This document shows, one piece after another, positions 24,891 to 33,070 of a stretch of DNA of 64,000 nt. The notes beneath the pieces were generated by a model. It was not told the DNA's origin, made no database searches, and saw only the letters and a program-made list of their open reading frames with translations. Location: the NCBI RefSeq assembly GCF_006440675.2, contig NZ_CP083951.1, positions 3,567,501 through 3,631,500 of the forward strand, written 5' to 3'. Position 1 is the first letter of the stretch, and every line of letters starts with the position of its first letter. Origin of the DNA: Mesorhizobium sp. B2-8-5 (lineage in GTDB: Bacteria; Pseudomonadota; Alphaproteobacteria; Rhizobiales; Rhizobiaceae). Both the position numbers and the translations under genes were made by a program.

Positions 24891-25391
24891 ATGTCGGACG
24901 TGTCGTTGACTGTGAACGGGAGGCGGGTCAGCGGGAACGCCGAGGACCGAACGCTTCTGGTGCATTTCCTCAGGGAACATCTCGGACTCACCGGAACGCA
25001 TGTCGGTTGCGATACATCGCAATGCGGCGCCTGCGTCGTGCATGTCGACGGCCGGGCGGTGAAGTCCTGTACCATGCTGGCCGCGCAGGCCTCTGGCTCG
25101 ACCATCGTCACCATCGAGGGGCTCGCCGACGGGGCCGAGCTGCATCCGGTGCAGGCCGCGTTCAAGGAGCATCACGGGCTGCAATGCGGCTTCTGCACGC
25201 CGGGCATGATCATGGCGGCGACCGACATGATCGCGCGCCATCCCGAGGGCCTCGACGAGGCGACGGTGCGCGCCGAGCTCGAAGGCAATATCTGCCGCTG
25301 CACGGGCTACCACAACATCGTCAAGGCGATCCTCGCCGCATCGGAGACGATGGCGAAGGGCGCCAAGGGCAGGGCGAAGCAGGCAGCTTAG
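24891..25391 (+). CDS. coxS: Molybdenum hydroxylase small subunit, [2Fe-2S] (CoxS-like)
   Basis: The 166-residue iron-sulfur subunit has two [2Fe-2S] sites: C40, C45, C48 and C60 ([17 protein letters not shown]) and C99, C102, C135 and C137 ([19 protein letters not shown]). It relays electrons from the molybdenum site to the FAD subunit. GGGAGG seven bases before the ATG at 24891 decides the start over an in-frame ATG 30 bases upstream. It is the first gene of coxSLM. The 260-base gap to the divergent FIST gene holds no gene; a small GCGTG/CACGC hairpin at 24668-24682 is the only structure I see there. Confidence 0.9.
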   Translation: MSDVSLTVNGRRVSGNAEDRTLLVHFLREHLGLTGTHVGCDTSQCGACVVHVDGRAVKSCTMLAAQASGSTIVTIEGLADGAELHPVQAAFKEHHGLQCGFCTPGMIMAATDMIARHPEGLDEATVRAELEGNICRCTGYHNIVKAILAASETMAKGAKGRAKQAA

Positions 25392-25484
25392 GGAGTAGGC
25401 AGTAGGCAATAGGGAATAAGGCAAACGGCGATACGACCGCGAGCCCCTCACTACTGCCTAACCCCCTACTGCCTATTCCCTTAA
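25391..25484. repeat. Inverted repeat of GTAGGCAATAGGG-type units between coxS and coxL
   Basis: The left arm (25391-25421) is GGGAGTAGGCAGTAGG followed by CAATAGGGAATAAGG. The right arm (25451-25484) is the inverse with CTACTGCCTA and CCCCCTACTGCCTATTCCC. Each arm itself consists of short near-repeats of a TAGGCAGTAGGG motif. It fills the 113-base gap that breaks an otherwise tight operon and would form a strong hairpin in the mRNA. Confidence 0.7.
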
Positions 25485-25504
25485 TTCCGGAGGAATTTCC
25501 GCAA

Positions 25505-27853
25505 ATGGGTATTGAAGGCGTCGGCGCCCGCGTGGCGCGCAAGGAAGACAAGAGGTTCATCACCGGCGGTGGCCGCTATGTCGACGACATGGTGGTCCCC
25601 GGCATGAAACATGCCGTGTTCGTGCGCAGTCCGCACGCGCATGCGCAGATCAAGAAGATCGATGTGAAAAAGGCGCAAGCGATGCCCGGCGTCGTCGGCG
25701 TGCTCACCGGCAAGGAGCTCAAGGCCGACGGGATCGGCAACCTGATCTGCGGCTGGATGATCCATTCCAAGGACGGCACGCCGATGAAGATGGGCGCATG
25801 GTCGCCTTTAGCCGTCGATAAGGTGCGCTATGTCGGAGATGCGGTGGTCATCGTCGTCGCCGACACCAAGGGCCAGGCGCGCGACGCGGCGGAAGCGGTC
25901 GACATCACCTACAAGGAACTGAAGGCCGTGGTCGACGCCACCAAGGCCATCCAACCCGGAGCGCCGCAGGTCCATGCCGAGGCAGAGAACAACCTGATCT
26001 TCGACTGGGAGCTCGGCGACGGCAAGGCGACCGACGCGGCGATCAGGTCGGCGGCCCATGTCACGCGCATGAAGATCGTCAACAACCGGCTGGTGCCGAA
26101 TGCGATGGAGCCGCGCGCGGCGCTCGGGCACTACGACAAGGCGGAGGACCACTATACCTGCTGGACGACGTCGCAGAACCCGCATGTCGCGCGGCTGGTG
26201 ATGAGCGCCTTCTACAATGTCGCGCCGGAAAACAAGCTGCGCGTGATAGCGCCCGATGTCGGCGGCGGCTTCGGCTCCAAGATCTACATCTATCCGGAAG
26301 AGATCGTCTGCCTGTGGGCATCGAAGAAGACCGGCGTTCCCGTCAAATGGGTCGCCGACCGCACCGAAAGCTTCCTGTCGGACGCGCATGGCCGCGACCA
26401 TGTCTCGACGGTGGAGATGGCCTTCGACAAGGACAACCGCATCACCGGTCTGAAGGTCGACACAATAGCCAATCTCGGCGCCTACATGTCGCTGTTCTCG
26501 TCCTGCGTGCCGACCTATCTCTATGCCACGCTGCTGTCGGGCCAGTACAACATCCCGGCGATCCACGCCAATGTGCGCACCGTCTATACCAACACCGCGC
26601 CCGTCGATGCCTATCGCGGGGCAGGGCGTCCGGAGGCCACCTACGTGCTCGAGCGGATGATGGAAACCGCAGCGCGCGAGCTTGGCGTGCCGCCGGCGGA
26701 ACTCAGACGCCGCAACTTCATCACGTCCTTCCCGCACCAGACTCCGGTGATCATGGCCTATGACGCGGGCGATTATAACGCTTCGCTCGATGCGGCGATG
26801 AAAGCCGCCGACTATGCCGGCTTCACCAAGCGCCGCGCCGACGCCGCCAAGCAGGGCAAGCTGCGCGGCATCGGCATGAGCTGCTACATCGAGGCCTGCG
26901 GCCTGGCGCCGTCGTCGGCGGTCGGCTCGCTCGGCGCCGGTGTCGGCCTCTGGGAATCGGCAGAGGTGCGCGTCAATGCCGTCGGCACGATCGAGGTGCT
27001 GACCGGATCGCACAGCCATGGCCAGGGCCATGAGACGACCTTCGCGCAACTGGTCACCCAGCGCTTCGGCGTGCCGATCGACTCGGTCTCGATCGTGCAT
27101 GGCGACACCGACAAGGTGCAGATGGGCATGGGCACCTATGGTTCGCGTTCCGGCGCCGTCGGCATGTCGGCTATCGTCAAGGCCCTCGACAAGGTCGAGG
27201 CCAAGGCCAAGAAAATCGCCGCGCACCTGCTCGAAGCGGACGAGGGTGACATCGTCATCGAGAATGGCGAGGTCAAGGTCGCGGGCACCGACAAGAGCCT
27301 GCCCTGGTTCCAGGTGGCGCTTGCCTCCTACACCGCCCACAACCTGCCGGCGGGCATGGAGCCCGGGCTGAAGGAGACGGCCTTCTACGATCCGTCCAAC
27401 TTCACCTTCCCGGCCGGCTGCTACATCTGCGAGGTCGAGATCGACCCCGAAACCGGCACGACAGAGATCGTCCAGTTCGTCGCGGCGGACGATTTCGGCA
27501 ACATCATCAATCCGATGATCGTCGAGGGGCAGGTGCATGGCGGCATCGCCCAAGGCGTGGGCCAGGCGTTGCTGGAAGGCGCGCATTACGACTCAAGCGG
27601 CCAGCTTCTGACGGCAAGCTACATGGATTACACCATGCCGCGCGCGGGCGACCTGCCGTCCTTCAAGGTCTCGACCTCGAATACGCCATGCCCTGGCAAT
27701 CCGCTCGGCATCAAGGGCTGCGGCGAGGCCGGCGCCATCGGTTCGCCGCCGGCGGTCATCAACGCCATCACCGATGCGCTCGGCGTCGTCGACATCGCCA
27801 TGCCGGCGTCGCCCGCGACGGTGTGGGCAACCATCCGCGCGACGAAGCACTGA
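25505..27853 (+). CDS. coxL: Molybdenum hydroxylase large subunit, CoxL form II
   Basis: This 782-residue member of the xanthine oxidase/CODH family opens [24 protein letters not shown]. It has molybdopterin-cytosine-dinucleotide sites such as [10 protein letters not shown], the active-site loop AYRGAGR (residues 369-375) and the catalytic glutamate E741 ([13 protein letters not shown]). AYRGAGR marks form II (BMS-type) proteins, whereas true form I CO dehydrogenases carry AYXCSFR with an S-selanyl cysteine. The enzyme probably hydroxylates an organic substrate; CO oxidation is doubtful. GGAGG seven bases upstream of the ATG gives an independent ribosome site after the intergenic hairpin. Confidence 0.9.
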   Translation: MGIEGVGARVARKEDKRFITGGGRYVDDMVVPGMKHAVFVRSPHAHAQIKKIDVKKAQAMPGVVGVLTGKELKADGIGNLICGWMIHSKDGTPMKMGAWSPLAVDKVRYVGDAVVIVVADTKGQARDAAEAVDITYKELKAVVDATKAIQPGAPQVHAEAENNLIFDWELGDGKATDAAIRSAAHVTRMKIVNNRLVPNAMEPRAALGHYDKAEDHYTCWTTSQNPHVARLVMSAFYNVAPENKLRVIAPDVGGGFGSKIYIYPEEIVCLWASKKTGVPVKWVADRTESFLSDAHGRDHVSTVEMAFDKDNRITGLKVDTIANLGAYMSLFSSCVPTYLYATLLSGQYNIPAIHANVRTVYTNTAPVDAYRGAGRPEATYVLERMMETAARELGVPPAELRRRNFITSFPHQTPVIMAYDAGDYNASLDAAMKAADYAGFTKRRADAAKQGKLRGIGMSCYIEACGLAPSSAVGSLGAGVGLWESAEVRVNAVGTIEVLTGSHSHGQGHETTFAQLVTQRFGVPIDSVSIVHGDTDKVQMGMGTYGSRSGAVGMSAIVKALDKVEAKAKKIAAHLLEADEGDIVIENGEVKVAGTDKSLPWFQVALASYTAHNLPAGMEPGLKETAFYDPSNFTFPAGCYICEVEIDPETGTTEIVQFVAADDFGNIINPMIVEGQVHGGIAQGVGQALLEGAHYDSSGQLLTASYMDYTMPRAGDLPSFKVSTSNTPCPGNPLGIKGCGEAGAIGSPPAVINAITDALGVVDIAMPASPATVWATIRATKH

Positions 27854-27865
27854 GGAGGAACGAGC

Positions 27866-28663
27866 ATGTATTCCGTCAGCTACCATCGCGCTTCCTCCGT
27901 CGCCGACGCCGCCAGGCAACTCAAGAACGGCGACGCCAAGCTGCTCTCCGGCGGCATGACACTGATCCCCGCCATGAAGACGCGGCTCGCGGCGCCCTCG
28001 GACCTCGTCGACGTCTCGCGGCTGAAGGACCTGCAAGGCGTCAAGGTGTCCGGCAAGACGGTCACCATCGGCGCCGCGACGACGCATTACGACGTCTCCA
28101 CCGACGACAAGCTGAAGAAGGCCTGCCCGGCGCTTGCGCATATGGCATCCCTGATCGGCGATCCGGCGGTGCGCTATAAAGGCACGATCGGCGGCTCGAT
28201 CGCCAACAACGATCCGGCCGCCGACTATCCGGCCGCGCTGCTGGCTCTGGACGCGATGATCGTCACCAACAAGCGCGAGATCGCGGCGGACAAATTCTTC
28301 AAGGGCCTGTTCGAGACAGCGCTGAAGGAAGGCGAGATCGTCACCGCGGTAAGCTTTACCGCTCCGGCCAAGGCGGCCTACCAGAAATTCCGCAACCCGG
28401 CTTCGCGCTACGCCATCGTCGGTGTGTTCGTGACCAAGGGCAAGGACGGGGTGAGGGCGGCGGTGACCGGCGCCGGCGAGGACGGCGTTTTCCGCTCCAA
28501 GGAAATCGAGGCGGCGCTGGCGAAGAATTTCGACGTCGCGGCGCTCGGCGGCCTCAAAGTGTCGGCAAAGGGGCTGATGAGCGATATCCATGCCTCCGCC
28601 GACTATCGCGCCAATCTGATCGCGGTGATGGCCAAGCGTGCCGTGGCCGCCGCCAACGCCTGA
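27866..28663 (+). CDS. coxM: Molybdenum hydroxylase FAD subunit (CoxM-like)
   Basis: The 265-residue FAD-binding subunit of the xanthine oxidase family has the flavin-site segments LLSGGMTLIPAMK and GTIGGSIANNDPAADYP, and a CO-dehydrogenase flavoprotein C-terminal domain (about 170-265, PASRYAIVGVFV). It takes electrons from CoxS and passes them to an acceptor. It lies 12 bases after coxL and closes the operon before a clear terminator. No maturation genes (coxDEFG, mobA-like) are next to it, so they must be elsewhere. Confidence 0.9.
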   Translation: MYSVSYHRASSVADAARQLKNGDAKLLSGGMTLIPAMKTRLAAPSDLVDVSRLKDLQGVKVSGKTVTIGAATTHYDVSTDDKLKKACPALAHMASLIGDPAVRYKGTIGGSIANNDPAADYPAALLALDAMIVTNKREIAADKFFKGLFETALKEGEIVTAVSFTAPAKAAYQKFRNPASRYAIVGVFVTKGKDGVRAAVTGAGEDGVFRSKEIEAALAKNFDVAALGGLKVSAKGLMSDIHASADYRANLIAVMAKRAVAAANA

Positions 28664-28685
28664 ACGCTCTCAGCCTGGGTGAAGG

Positions 28686-28714
28686 AAAGGGGCCCTCGCG
28701 GCCCCTTTTTCTTT
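28686..28714 (+). terminator. Rho-independent terminator of the coxSLM operon
   Basis: AAAGGGGCC-CTCGC-GGCCCC followed by TTTTTCTTTT: a GC-rich perfect stem with a short loop and T-run, 22 bases after the coxM stop. Confidence 0.85.
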
Positions 28715-28871
28715 TGTACTCGCAACGACTTGGCGGGAATTACCTGAGTATTCGCAGTTTCGCACTTGCACAACAATATCCCGCACTGCAAAATGACCGC
28801 GGCGGGAATACCAGACGGTCCGAGACGCGGGCAACGCTTCGCATCCGGACCTCGAGTTGCGAAGGCACGGT

Positions 28872-29894
28872 ATGACCGACATCTCCGCAGCGTCCGTTGT
28901 CCTGCCGCGGGCCGCAATCGACAGGGAAGCCAGGACAAGACTGGCCTATCTCGACGGCTGGCGAGGCCTGTCGATCGCGATGGTGCTGATCGGCCATTTC
29001 TTTCCGGTCCCGGGACTCAATCTCGGCGTGCTCGGCGTCGAGTTCTTCTTCGTGCTGAGCGGCCGGCTGATGGGCGAAATCCTGTTCATCGAGCGCTTTC
29101 CGCTGAAGAAATTCTTCAAGCGCCGCTTCTCGCGCATCTATCCAGCGCTGCTGGTGTTCGTGATTGCCGCCATGATCGGCCTGACCGGGACCTTCATCGC
29201 CTTCAAGTGGAAGGCGGCGCTGACGGCGCTGACCTTCACCTACAATTACGCCGGCATCCTGATCACCCGCGCCGGCGCGCTCGACCACATCTGGTCGCTC
29301 TGTGTCGAGGAGCATTCCTATATCCTGCTCGCGCTGATCAGCGTGATGGTAACCGGAAGAACGAACGTCGTGCGGCTGCTGGTCGTGCTGGCGCTGCTGG
29401 CAATGGCCAACGGCGCCATTTCGTACGGGGTTCTCGGCATGGGCTACGAGACCACCTACTGGCGAACCGACGTGCATATCGCCTCGATCCTGCTGTCCGC
29501 CGCGATCTGCCTGCTCAAGGCCGACGGGCGCCTGCCGGCTTTCCTGCAAAGCCAGCATGTGGCGCTGGCGGCGGCGGTTGGCGGCCTGTTGCTGTTCCTC
29601 GATCCGGTGCCGACGACGATCCACTATCTTGTCGGCGTGCCGCTGCTTGCGCTCGCCGTCAACACGATCGACTTCGCGGGCGGCTACCTGACGGGGCCGT
29701 TGTCGTCGCGGCCCATGGTGATGCTCGGCCTGTGGTCCTATTCGCTCTATCTCTGGCAGCAGCCTTTCTACAAATTCGTCGATGAGAAGGGGAGCGCAGC
29801 GATTCCGATGCTGGCGGCTGTATTCGCCTGCGCGCTGGCCAGCTACTACATCGTCGAAAAACCCGCACGCGGCTGGCTCAACCGCAACTGGTGA
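28872..29894 (+). CDS. Acyltransferase-3 (OafA/YrhL-like) membrane protein
   Basis: The 340-residue inner-membrane acyltransferase has about ten hydrophobic helices. It starts with the family motif YLDGWRGLSIAMVLIGHFF (catalytic-type histidine), continues with GVEFFFVLSGRLMG and RRFSRIYPALLVF, and has WSLCVEEHSYIL in the middle. Members O-acylate sugars of exopolysaccharide, LPS or Nod factors. The target cannot be read here and no polysaccharide genes adjoin. The ATG at 28872, after GAAGG, is preferred over a TTG at 28857. It appears monocistronic. Confidence 0.85.
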   Translation: MTDISAASVVLPRAAIDREARTRLAYLDGWRGLSIAMVLIGHFFPVPGLNLGVLGVEFFFVLSGRLMGEILFIERFPLKKFFKRRFSRIYPALLVFVIAAMIGLTGTFIAFKWKAALTALTFTYNYAGILITRAGALDHIWSLCVEEHSYILLALISVMVTGRTNVVRLLVVLALLAMANGAISYGVLGMGYETTYWRTDVHIASILLSAAICLLKADGRLPAFLQSQHVALAAAVGGLLLFLDPVPTTIHYLVGVPLLALAVNTIDFAGGYLTGPLSSRPMVMLGLWSYSLYLWQQPFYKFVDEKGSAAIPMLAAVFACALASYYIVEKPARGWLNRNW

Positions 29895-29964
29895 GATCAG
29901 GTTCCTGCGGCGTGCCTTCGGGGATGTCCCAGCTTTCGTCGAAGCGGAAGACATTGCTCGCCAT
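29878..29964 (-). pseudogene. Possible N-terminal remnant of an SRPBCC-type protein
   Basis: A 28-codon frame MASNVFRFDESWDIPEGTPQ, then EPDLTSCG, resembles the first strand and turn of START/SRPBCC (polyketide cyclase-like) proteins, which usually continue EVWDVL. Here it stops almost at once and runs into the acyltransferase gene on the other strand. It may be a decayed start or chance. The surrounding 134-base gap holds nothing else I can name. Confidence 0.2.
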
Positions 29965-30028
29965 GATGTCGCCCCCAGCCAGCGGAGCCGATATATTAGC
30001 TGCGGCCTGTTTTCCTGGCCAGCAGCGT

Positions 30029-30538
30029 TCAGGCGGCGATGGGCTTCGCCCAATAGCGCACCGATTTCTTGCCGCCGTGGATCACCGCGTCGCCGACCTC
30101 GGCGAAGCCGAGCGCTGCGTGGAAGGCGTCGGAGGCCGGGTTGGGTGGATCGGCATTGACCTCGCAGGTGACTATGGTGTGGCCGGCGAGGCGAGCCTGT
30201 TCGAACAGGTCCTCATAAAGCCGGCGGGCGTGGCCGCGGCCGCGGGCGTCCGCGGCCACGACGACGCGATCGACATAGACGAAGCGCGGATAGCGCTCGC
30301 GAAACCAGAGGAAGTTCGGACTGTCGTAGTTTGCTTCCTGGTCGAAGCACATGATGAAGGCCTCGAGCGCGTCGATGCGGCGGGTGTAGAAAGCTTGCCC
30401 GAGCAGGAATGAGAGCCGTTCCGGCTCGAGCCAGGACAACTCCGCCGCATGCTCATTGTTGAGGGCAAGGATGGCGGCCTCATCGGCGGGCGAGACCTGT
30501 TCGATCGGCAACAATTCCTTGCTCATCGTCTTCGCCAT
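30029..30538 (-). CDS. GNAT family N-acetyltransferase
   Basis: The 169-residue protein has the acetyl-CoA-binding motif A (VYVDRVVVAADARGRGHARRLYEDLF, with the RGRGHA loop at about 98-103) and motif B near AFHAALGFAEVG. The substrate is unknown; the C-terminal KKSVRYWAKPI pattern is seen in single-domain acetyltransferases of amines or small metabolites. Its ATG overlaps the cutC stop by one base, so the two are translated together on the minus strand. Confidence 0.82.
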   Translation of the reverse strand: MAKTMSKELLPIEQVSPADEAAILALNNEHAAELSWLEPERLSFLLGQAFYTRRIDALEAFIMCFDQEANYDSPNFLWFRERYPRFVYVDRVVVAADARGRGHARRLYEDLFEQARLAGHTIVTCEVNADPPNPASDAFHAALGFAEVGDAVIHGGKKSVRYWAKPIAA

Positions 30539-31293
30539 CAGGTTCTCGCGGCTGCGATCGTCGCCGCCACCTTGGCTTGGTCGGTCACCGTGTTGCGGTA
30601 TTCGCGATCGAGGTCGGCGCCGCCCATGCCGACATTCGGGTTGCGGTAGCGCATGGCGCTCGGCACGTCCGCTAGTGCTGCGAAATGCATCTCGGTCAGT
30701 CCGGTCCGCCTGCGCACCTCGCCGATCGTGTCGGGCGCGAGGGCGCCGCAGCCGAGGATGATGATGCGCCCGCCCGCCTGGCGAACGAGCTCCGCCAAAA
30801 GCTCGACGCCTTCGACCGCCGTATCGCGCTGGCCGCTGGTCAGCACGCGGCCGACCTTGCAGCGGATCAAGGCTTCGAGCGCCTCGACCGGATCGCGCGT
30901 CATGTCGAAGGCGCGATGGCAGGTGACGTTGAGCGGGCCGGCGGCCTCAACCAGCGCGCTCATGCGCGCCTCGTCGATGGCGCCGTCGGCGGTGAGGCAG
31001 CCGACGACGACGCCGGCCACGCCGAGCTCGCGAAGCGCTTCGACATCGGCGAGCATCGAGCGGTATTCGGCCTCGCTGTAGAGGAAATCGCCGCCGCGCG
31101 GACGCACGATGACATGAAAGGGAATGGTCGCGCTTTGGAGCGCGGCGCGCACCGTGCCCATGCTCGGCGTGATGCCGCCTTCGATGAGGCTGGCGCAGAG
31201 CTCGACCCGGTCGGCGCCGGCGGCCTGGGCGGCAAGCAGCCCGTCAATGCCTTCGACGCAGATTTCGATCAGGGGTTTTTGCGTGTCCGCCAC
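30538..31293 (-). CDS. cutC: CutC family protein (copper homeostasis/TIM-barrel)
   Basis: The 251-residue TIM-barrel protein of the CutC family opens ICVEGIDGLLAAQAAGADRVELCASLIEGG and continues with FHVIVRPRGGDFLYSEAE, TCHRAFDMTRDPVEALE and RVLTSGQ. CutC was named for copper tolerance in E. coli, but a direct copper role is disputed and the true reaction is uncertain. The family assignment is strong. It is the first gene of a two-gene unit with the GNAT protein. Confidence 0.9.
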   Translation of the reverse strand: MADTQKPLIEICVEGIDGLLAAQAAGADRVELCASLIEGGITPSMGTVRAALQSATIPFHVIVRPRGGDFLYSEAEYRSMLADVEALRELGVAGVVVGCLTADGAIDEARMSALVEAAGPLNVTCHRAFDMTRDPVEALEALIRCKVGRVLTSGQRDTAVEGVELLAELVRQAGGRIIILGCGALAPDTIGEVRRRTGLTEMHFAALADVPSAMRYRNPNVGMGGADLDREYRNTVTDQAKVAATIAAART

Positions 31294-31386
31294 GGGTTTC
31301 CATCCATGCTTTCGACGAGATGCGCAGCCCTAGCATCGGGCGGGCCGCCGCGAAAGCCGCAACGATCGGTCCAGTCATGGAGGTGC

Positions 31387-31437
31387 TTGACAATACATAA
31401 CTGCAAAGTTATGGATAACTCATAACTGAAAAGTTAT
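31387..31437 (+). promoter_or_regulatory. Promoter with two tandem palindromic operators upstream of the CMD gene
   Basis: TTGACA (31387-31392) gives a perfect -35. A palindrome CATAACTGCAAAGTTATG (31396-31413) covers the spacer and -10 region, and a second, CATAACTGAAAAGTTAT (31421-31437), follows at a 25-base period. Both share CATAACT-N4-AGTTAT. Two repressor dimers bound on one helix face would shut the promoter. The regulator is not adjacent; the ATAACT-type half-sites are of the kind bound by HxlR/MarR-like proteins, which is inference. Confidence 0.65.
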
Positions 31438-31474
31438 TGATTGGTGCGAGCCCTGTTGGCCAAGGAGATCGACG

Positions 31475-31930
31475 ATGGAAGCAAGATTGAAGAACCCGGT
31501 GATGCTCATTCCCGGCGCACTGCAGGCGCTTCTGGCGCTCGACAAATCGACCGAAGCCGGCGACGTGCCTTATGTGACGCGCAAGCTCGTTCATCTGCGC
31601 GCCAGCCAGATCAACGCCTGCGCCGTTTGCGTCGACATGCATGCGCGTGAGCTGAAGAAGGCCGGCGAGAAGGACGAGCGGATTTTCGCCGTGTCGGCAT
31701 GGCGGGAGACGCCGTACTTCAACGAAGCCGAACGCGCGGCGCTTGCGCTGACGGAAGCCGCGACGCGCCTGGCCGATCGTTCCGACGCGGTGCCGGACGA
31801 GGTCTGGGACGAGGCCGCGCGCCATTATGACGACAAGGCGCTCGCCGCCCTGGTGATCCAGATCGCGCTGATCAATGCGTTCAACCGGCTGAACGCCACC
31901 ACGCGGCAACCGGTGGGCGCCTGGGGGTGA
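31475..31930 (+). CDS. Carboxymuconolactone decarboxylase/AhpD-like protein
   Basis: The 151-residue protein has the AhpD-type redox motif C49-x2-C52-x3-H56 in QINACAVCVDMHARELKKAG, followed by a helical ERAALALTEAATRLAD segment. Such proteins are alkylhydroperoxidase-like thiol peroxidases or related; the lactone-decarboxylase name comes from the fold. AAGGAG precedes the ATG. It stands alone behind a promoter overlapped by two palindromes, which suggests induction by a stress compound. Convergent with the cupin gene; a GCCGGC-ACTTC-GCCGGC hairpin lies in the 42-base gap. Confidence 0.85.
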   Translation: MEARLKNPVMLIPGALQALLALDKSTEAGDVPYVTRKLVHLRASQINACAVCVDMHARELKKAGEKDERIFAVSAWRETPYFNEAERAALALTEAATRLADRSDAVPDEVWDEAARHYDDKALAALVIQIALINAFNRLNATTRQPVGAWG

Positions 31931-31972
31931 GGCGAGAGGCGGGTGCCCGCTTCGAAGCCGGCACTTCGCCGG

Positions 31973-32404
31973 CTACTGTTTCAGGATCGTGTTCTTGGCG
32001 CCTTGCTCGACCTGGTCGATCACCAGAAGCTTCACCGGATCGGCACCGATATTGGTGGCCTGGTGCCACTGGCCGATCATCTCGACGATGAAGTCGCCGG
32101 TCTTGTAGGTATTGGCAGCGCCGGTCTCGACATTGGTCACCTTGAGCGTGCCTTGCTCGACATAGGCGTAGCGCGGGAAGGGGTGCTTGTGCACAGGCAA
32201 GGTCGCCCCCGGAGCGATCTGGTAGGACAAGACCTGAACCTCGACGTTCTTCTGCGGCAGCGTGATCGGCTGGCCCGACGCGGTCGTGGTCTTCGAAGCC
32301 AACGTCGTTACCACGACCGGCGTATTGCTGCTGTCCAACGCGTTGGCCGCGGTCGCATGGACGGTGGCTATCGCCAGCAGTGCCGATATCGTGATGTTGC
32401 GCAT
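31973..32404 (-). CDS. Secreted cupin-domain protein
   Basis: The 143-residue protein has a signal peptide (about residues 1-22, ATAANA-LD) and one cupin barrel, with LPVHKHPFPRYAYVEQGTLKV (metal-type histidines) and a second motif GDFIVEMIGQWHQATN. It is predicted periplasmic. GGAGGGG three bases before the ATG at 32404 decides the start over a longer frame. The function is not known; many such proteins are single-cupin metal or ligand binders. The 224-base gap to the next gene contains a perfect hairpin at 32518-32540. Confidence 0.75.
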   Translation of the reverse strand: MRNITISALLAIATVHATAANALDSSNTPVVVTTLASKTTTASGQPITLPQKNVEVQVLSYQIAPGATLPVHKHPFPRYAYVEQGTLKVTNVETGAANTYKTGDFIVEMIGQWHQATNIGADPVKLLVIDQVEQGAKNTILKQ

Positions 32405-32517
32405 GGTCCCCTCCAAAGTTGCCGCACCATCGCCCGACGGAAATTGACGCGCAAGCATCCTTTTGCATGCGCCGAATTTTCGGGCGTTGCGGTCTAAGCT
32501 GCTCTGGAAGACGTGAA

Positions 32518-32540
32518 AGGCCCCGGACATGCCGGGGCCT
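32518..32540. terminator. GC-rich hairpin between the PsiF and cupin genes
   Basis: AGGCCCCGG-ACATG-CCGGGGCCT is a perfect nine-base-pair stem with a five-base loop. It is downstream of the PsiF-type gene on the minus strand. No T-run follows, so intrinsic termination is uncertain. Confidence 0.45.
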
Positions 32541-32628
32541 CAGCACTGTATCATCGCCTCAGCCGCTCGGCCGGCTGATTCGCTGTGCGATGGAAATCAG
32601 GGACGTGCCGGGAAGGTGATCCGGCGGA

Positions 32629-32907
32629 TCAACTCGGTGCCTTGCCGCCGTTCTTCTTGCAGTCCGAGCGGAACTTCTCGCGATCCTTGCCGTGGAGGCC
32701 TTTTTGATCAGCGAGCGTCGAGCATTGTTTCGAGATTGCGGTCTTTTCGGGCGTCATGGCGGTTTTCGGCTTCTTTGTGGTTGGCGCCATGGTCGTTGTC
32801 GTGGTGGCGGCGGGCGTGGTTGTCGTTGTCGACATCGCCGCCATGGCTCCGGTGGTGACAAATCCCGCGAGAGCGAAAGAAGCAAGAAGACGTGCTGCGG
32901 CTTTCAT
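32629..32907 (-). CDS. PsiF repeat-containing secreted protein
   Basis: The 92-residue protein has a signal peptide (about 1-23, GAMAAM), a Thr/Ala-rich low-complexity stretch (about 25-50) and a C-terminal PsiF-type repeat with two cysteines (SKQCSTLADQKGLHGKDREK, then RSDCKKNGGK). PsiF was found as a phosphate-starvation-inducible protein in E. coli; its role is unknown. The start at 32907 puts the signal peptide at the N-terminus; the frame extends upstream without signal character. Confidence 0.75.
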   Translation of the reverse strand: MKAAARLLASFALAGFVTTGAMAAMSTTTTTPAATTTTTMAPTTKKPKTAMTPEKTAISKQCSTLADQKGLHGKDREKFRSDCKKNGGKAPS

Positions 32908-33070
32908 TGCGATCTCCATTGTTTCGAGTTTCCCCCAAGCGGGGGGACTAGCATCGGACTGAGGCTCCACCGTGCCGAGCCGCAGCGCGGGGTGGACACT
33001 TTGTCGTTACCGGGAGTTGCGCTTGATGAGCACGCCATCACGTTGCGGTGAAACACTCCAAGCGGCTCTG

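Noticed and set aside
25391-25484. CRISPR array
   Set aside because: The units are short, facing inverted repeats without regular spacers, and no cas gene is present.
25808-27586. 592-codon minus-strand frame
   Set aside because: Fully inside coxL on the other strand; no recognisable domain, while coxL has all active-site motifs.
25505-27853. True aerobic CO dehydrogenase (form I)
   Set aside because: The active-site loop is AYRGAGR, not the AYXCSFR of form I, so the Cu-S-Mo site is not expected.
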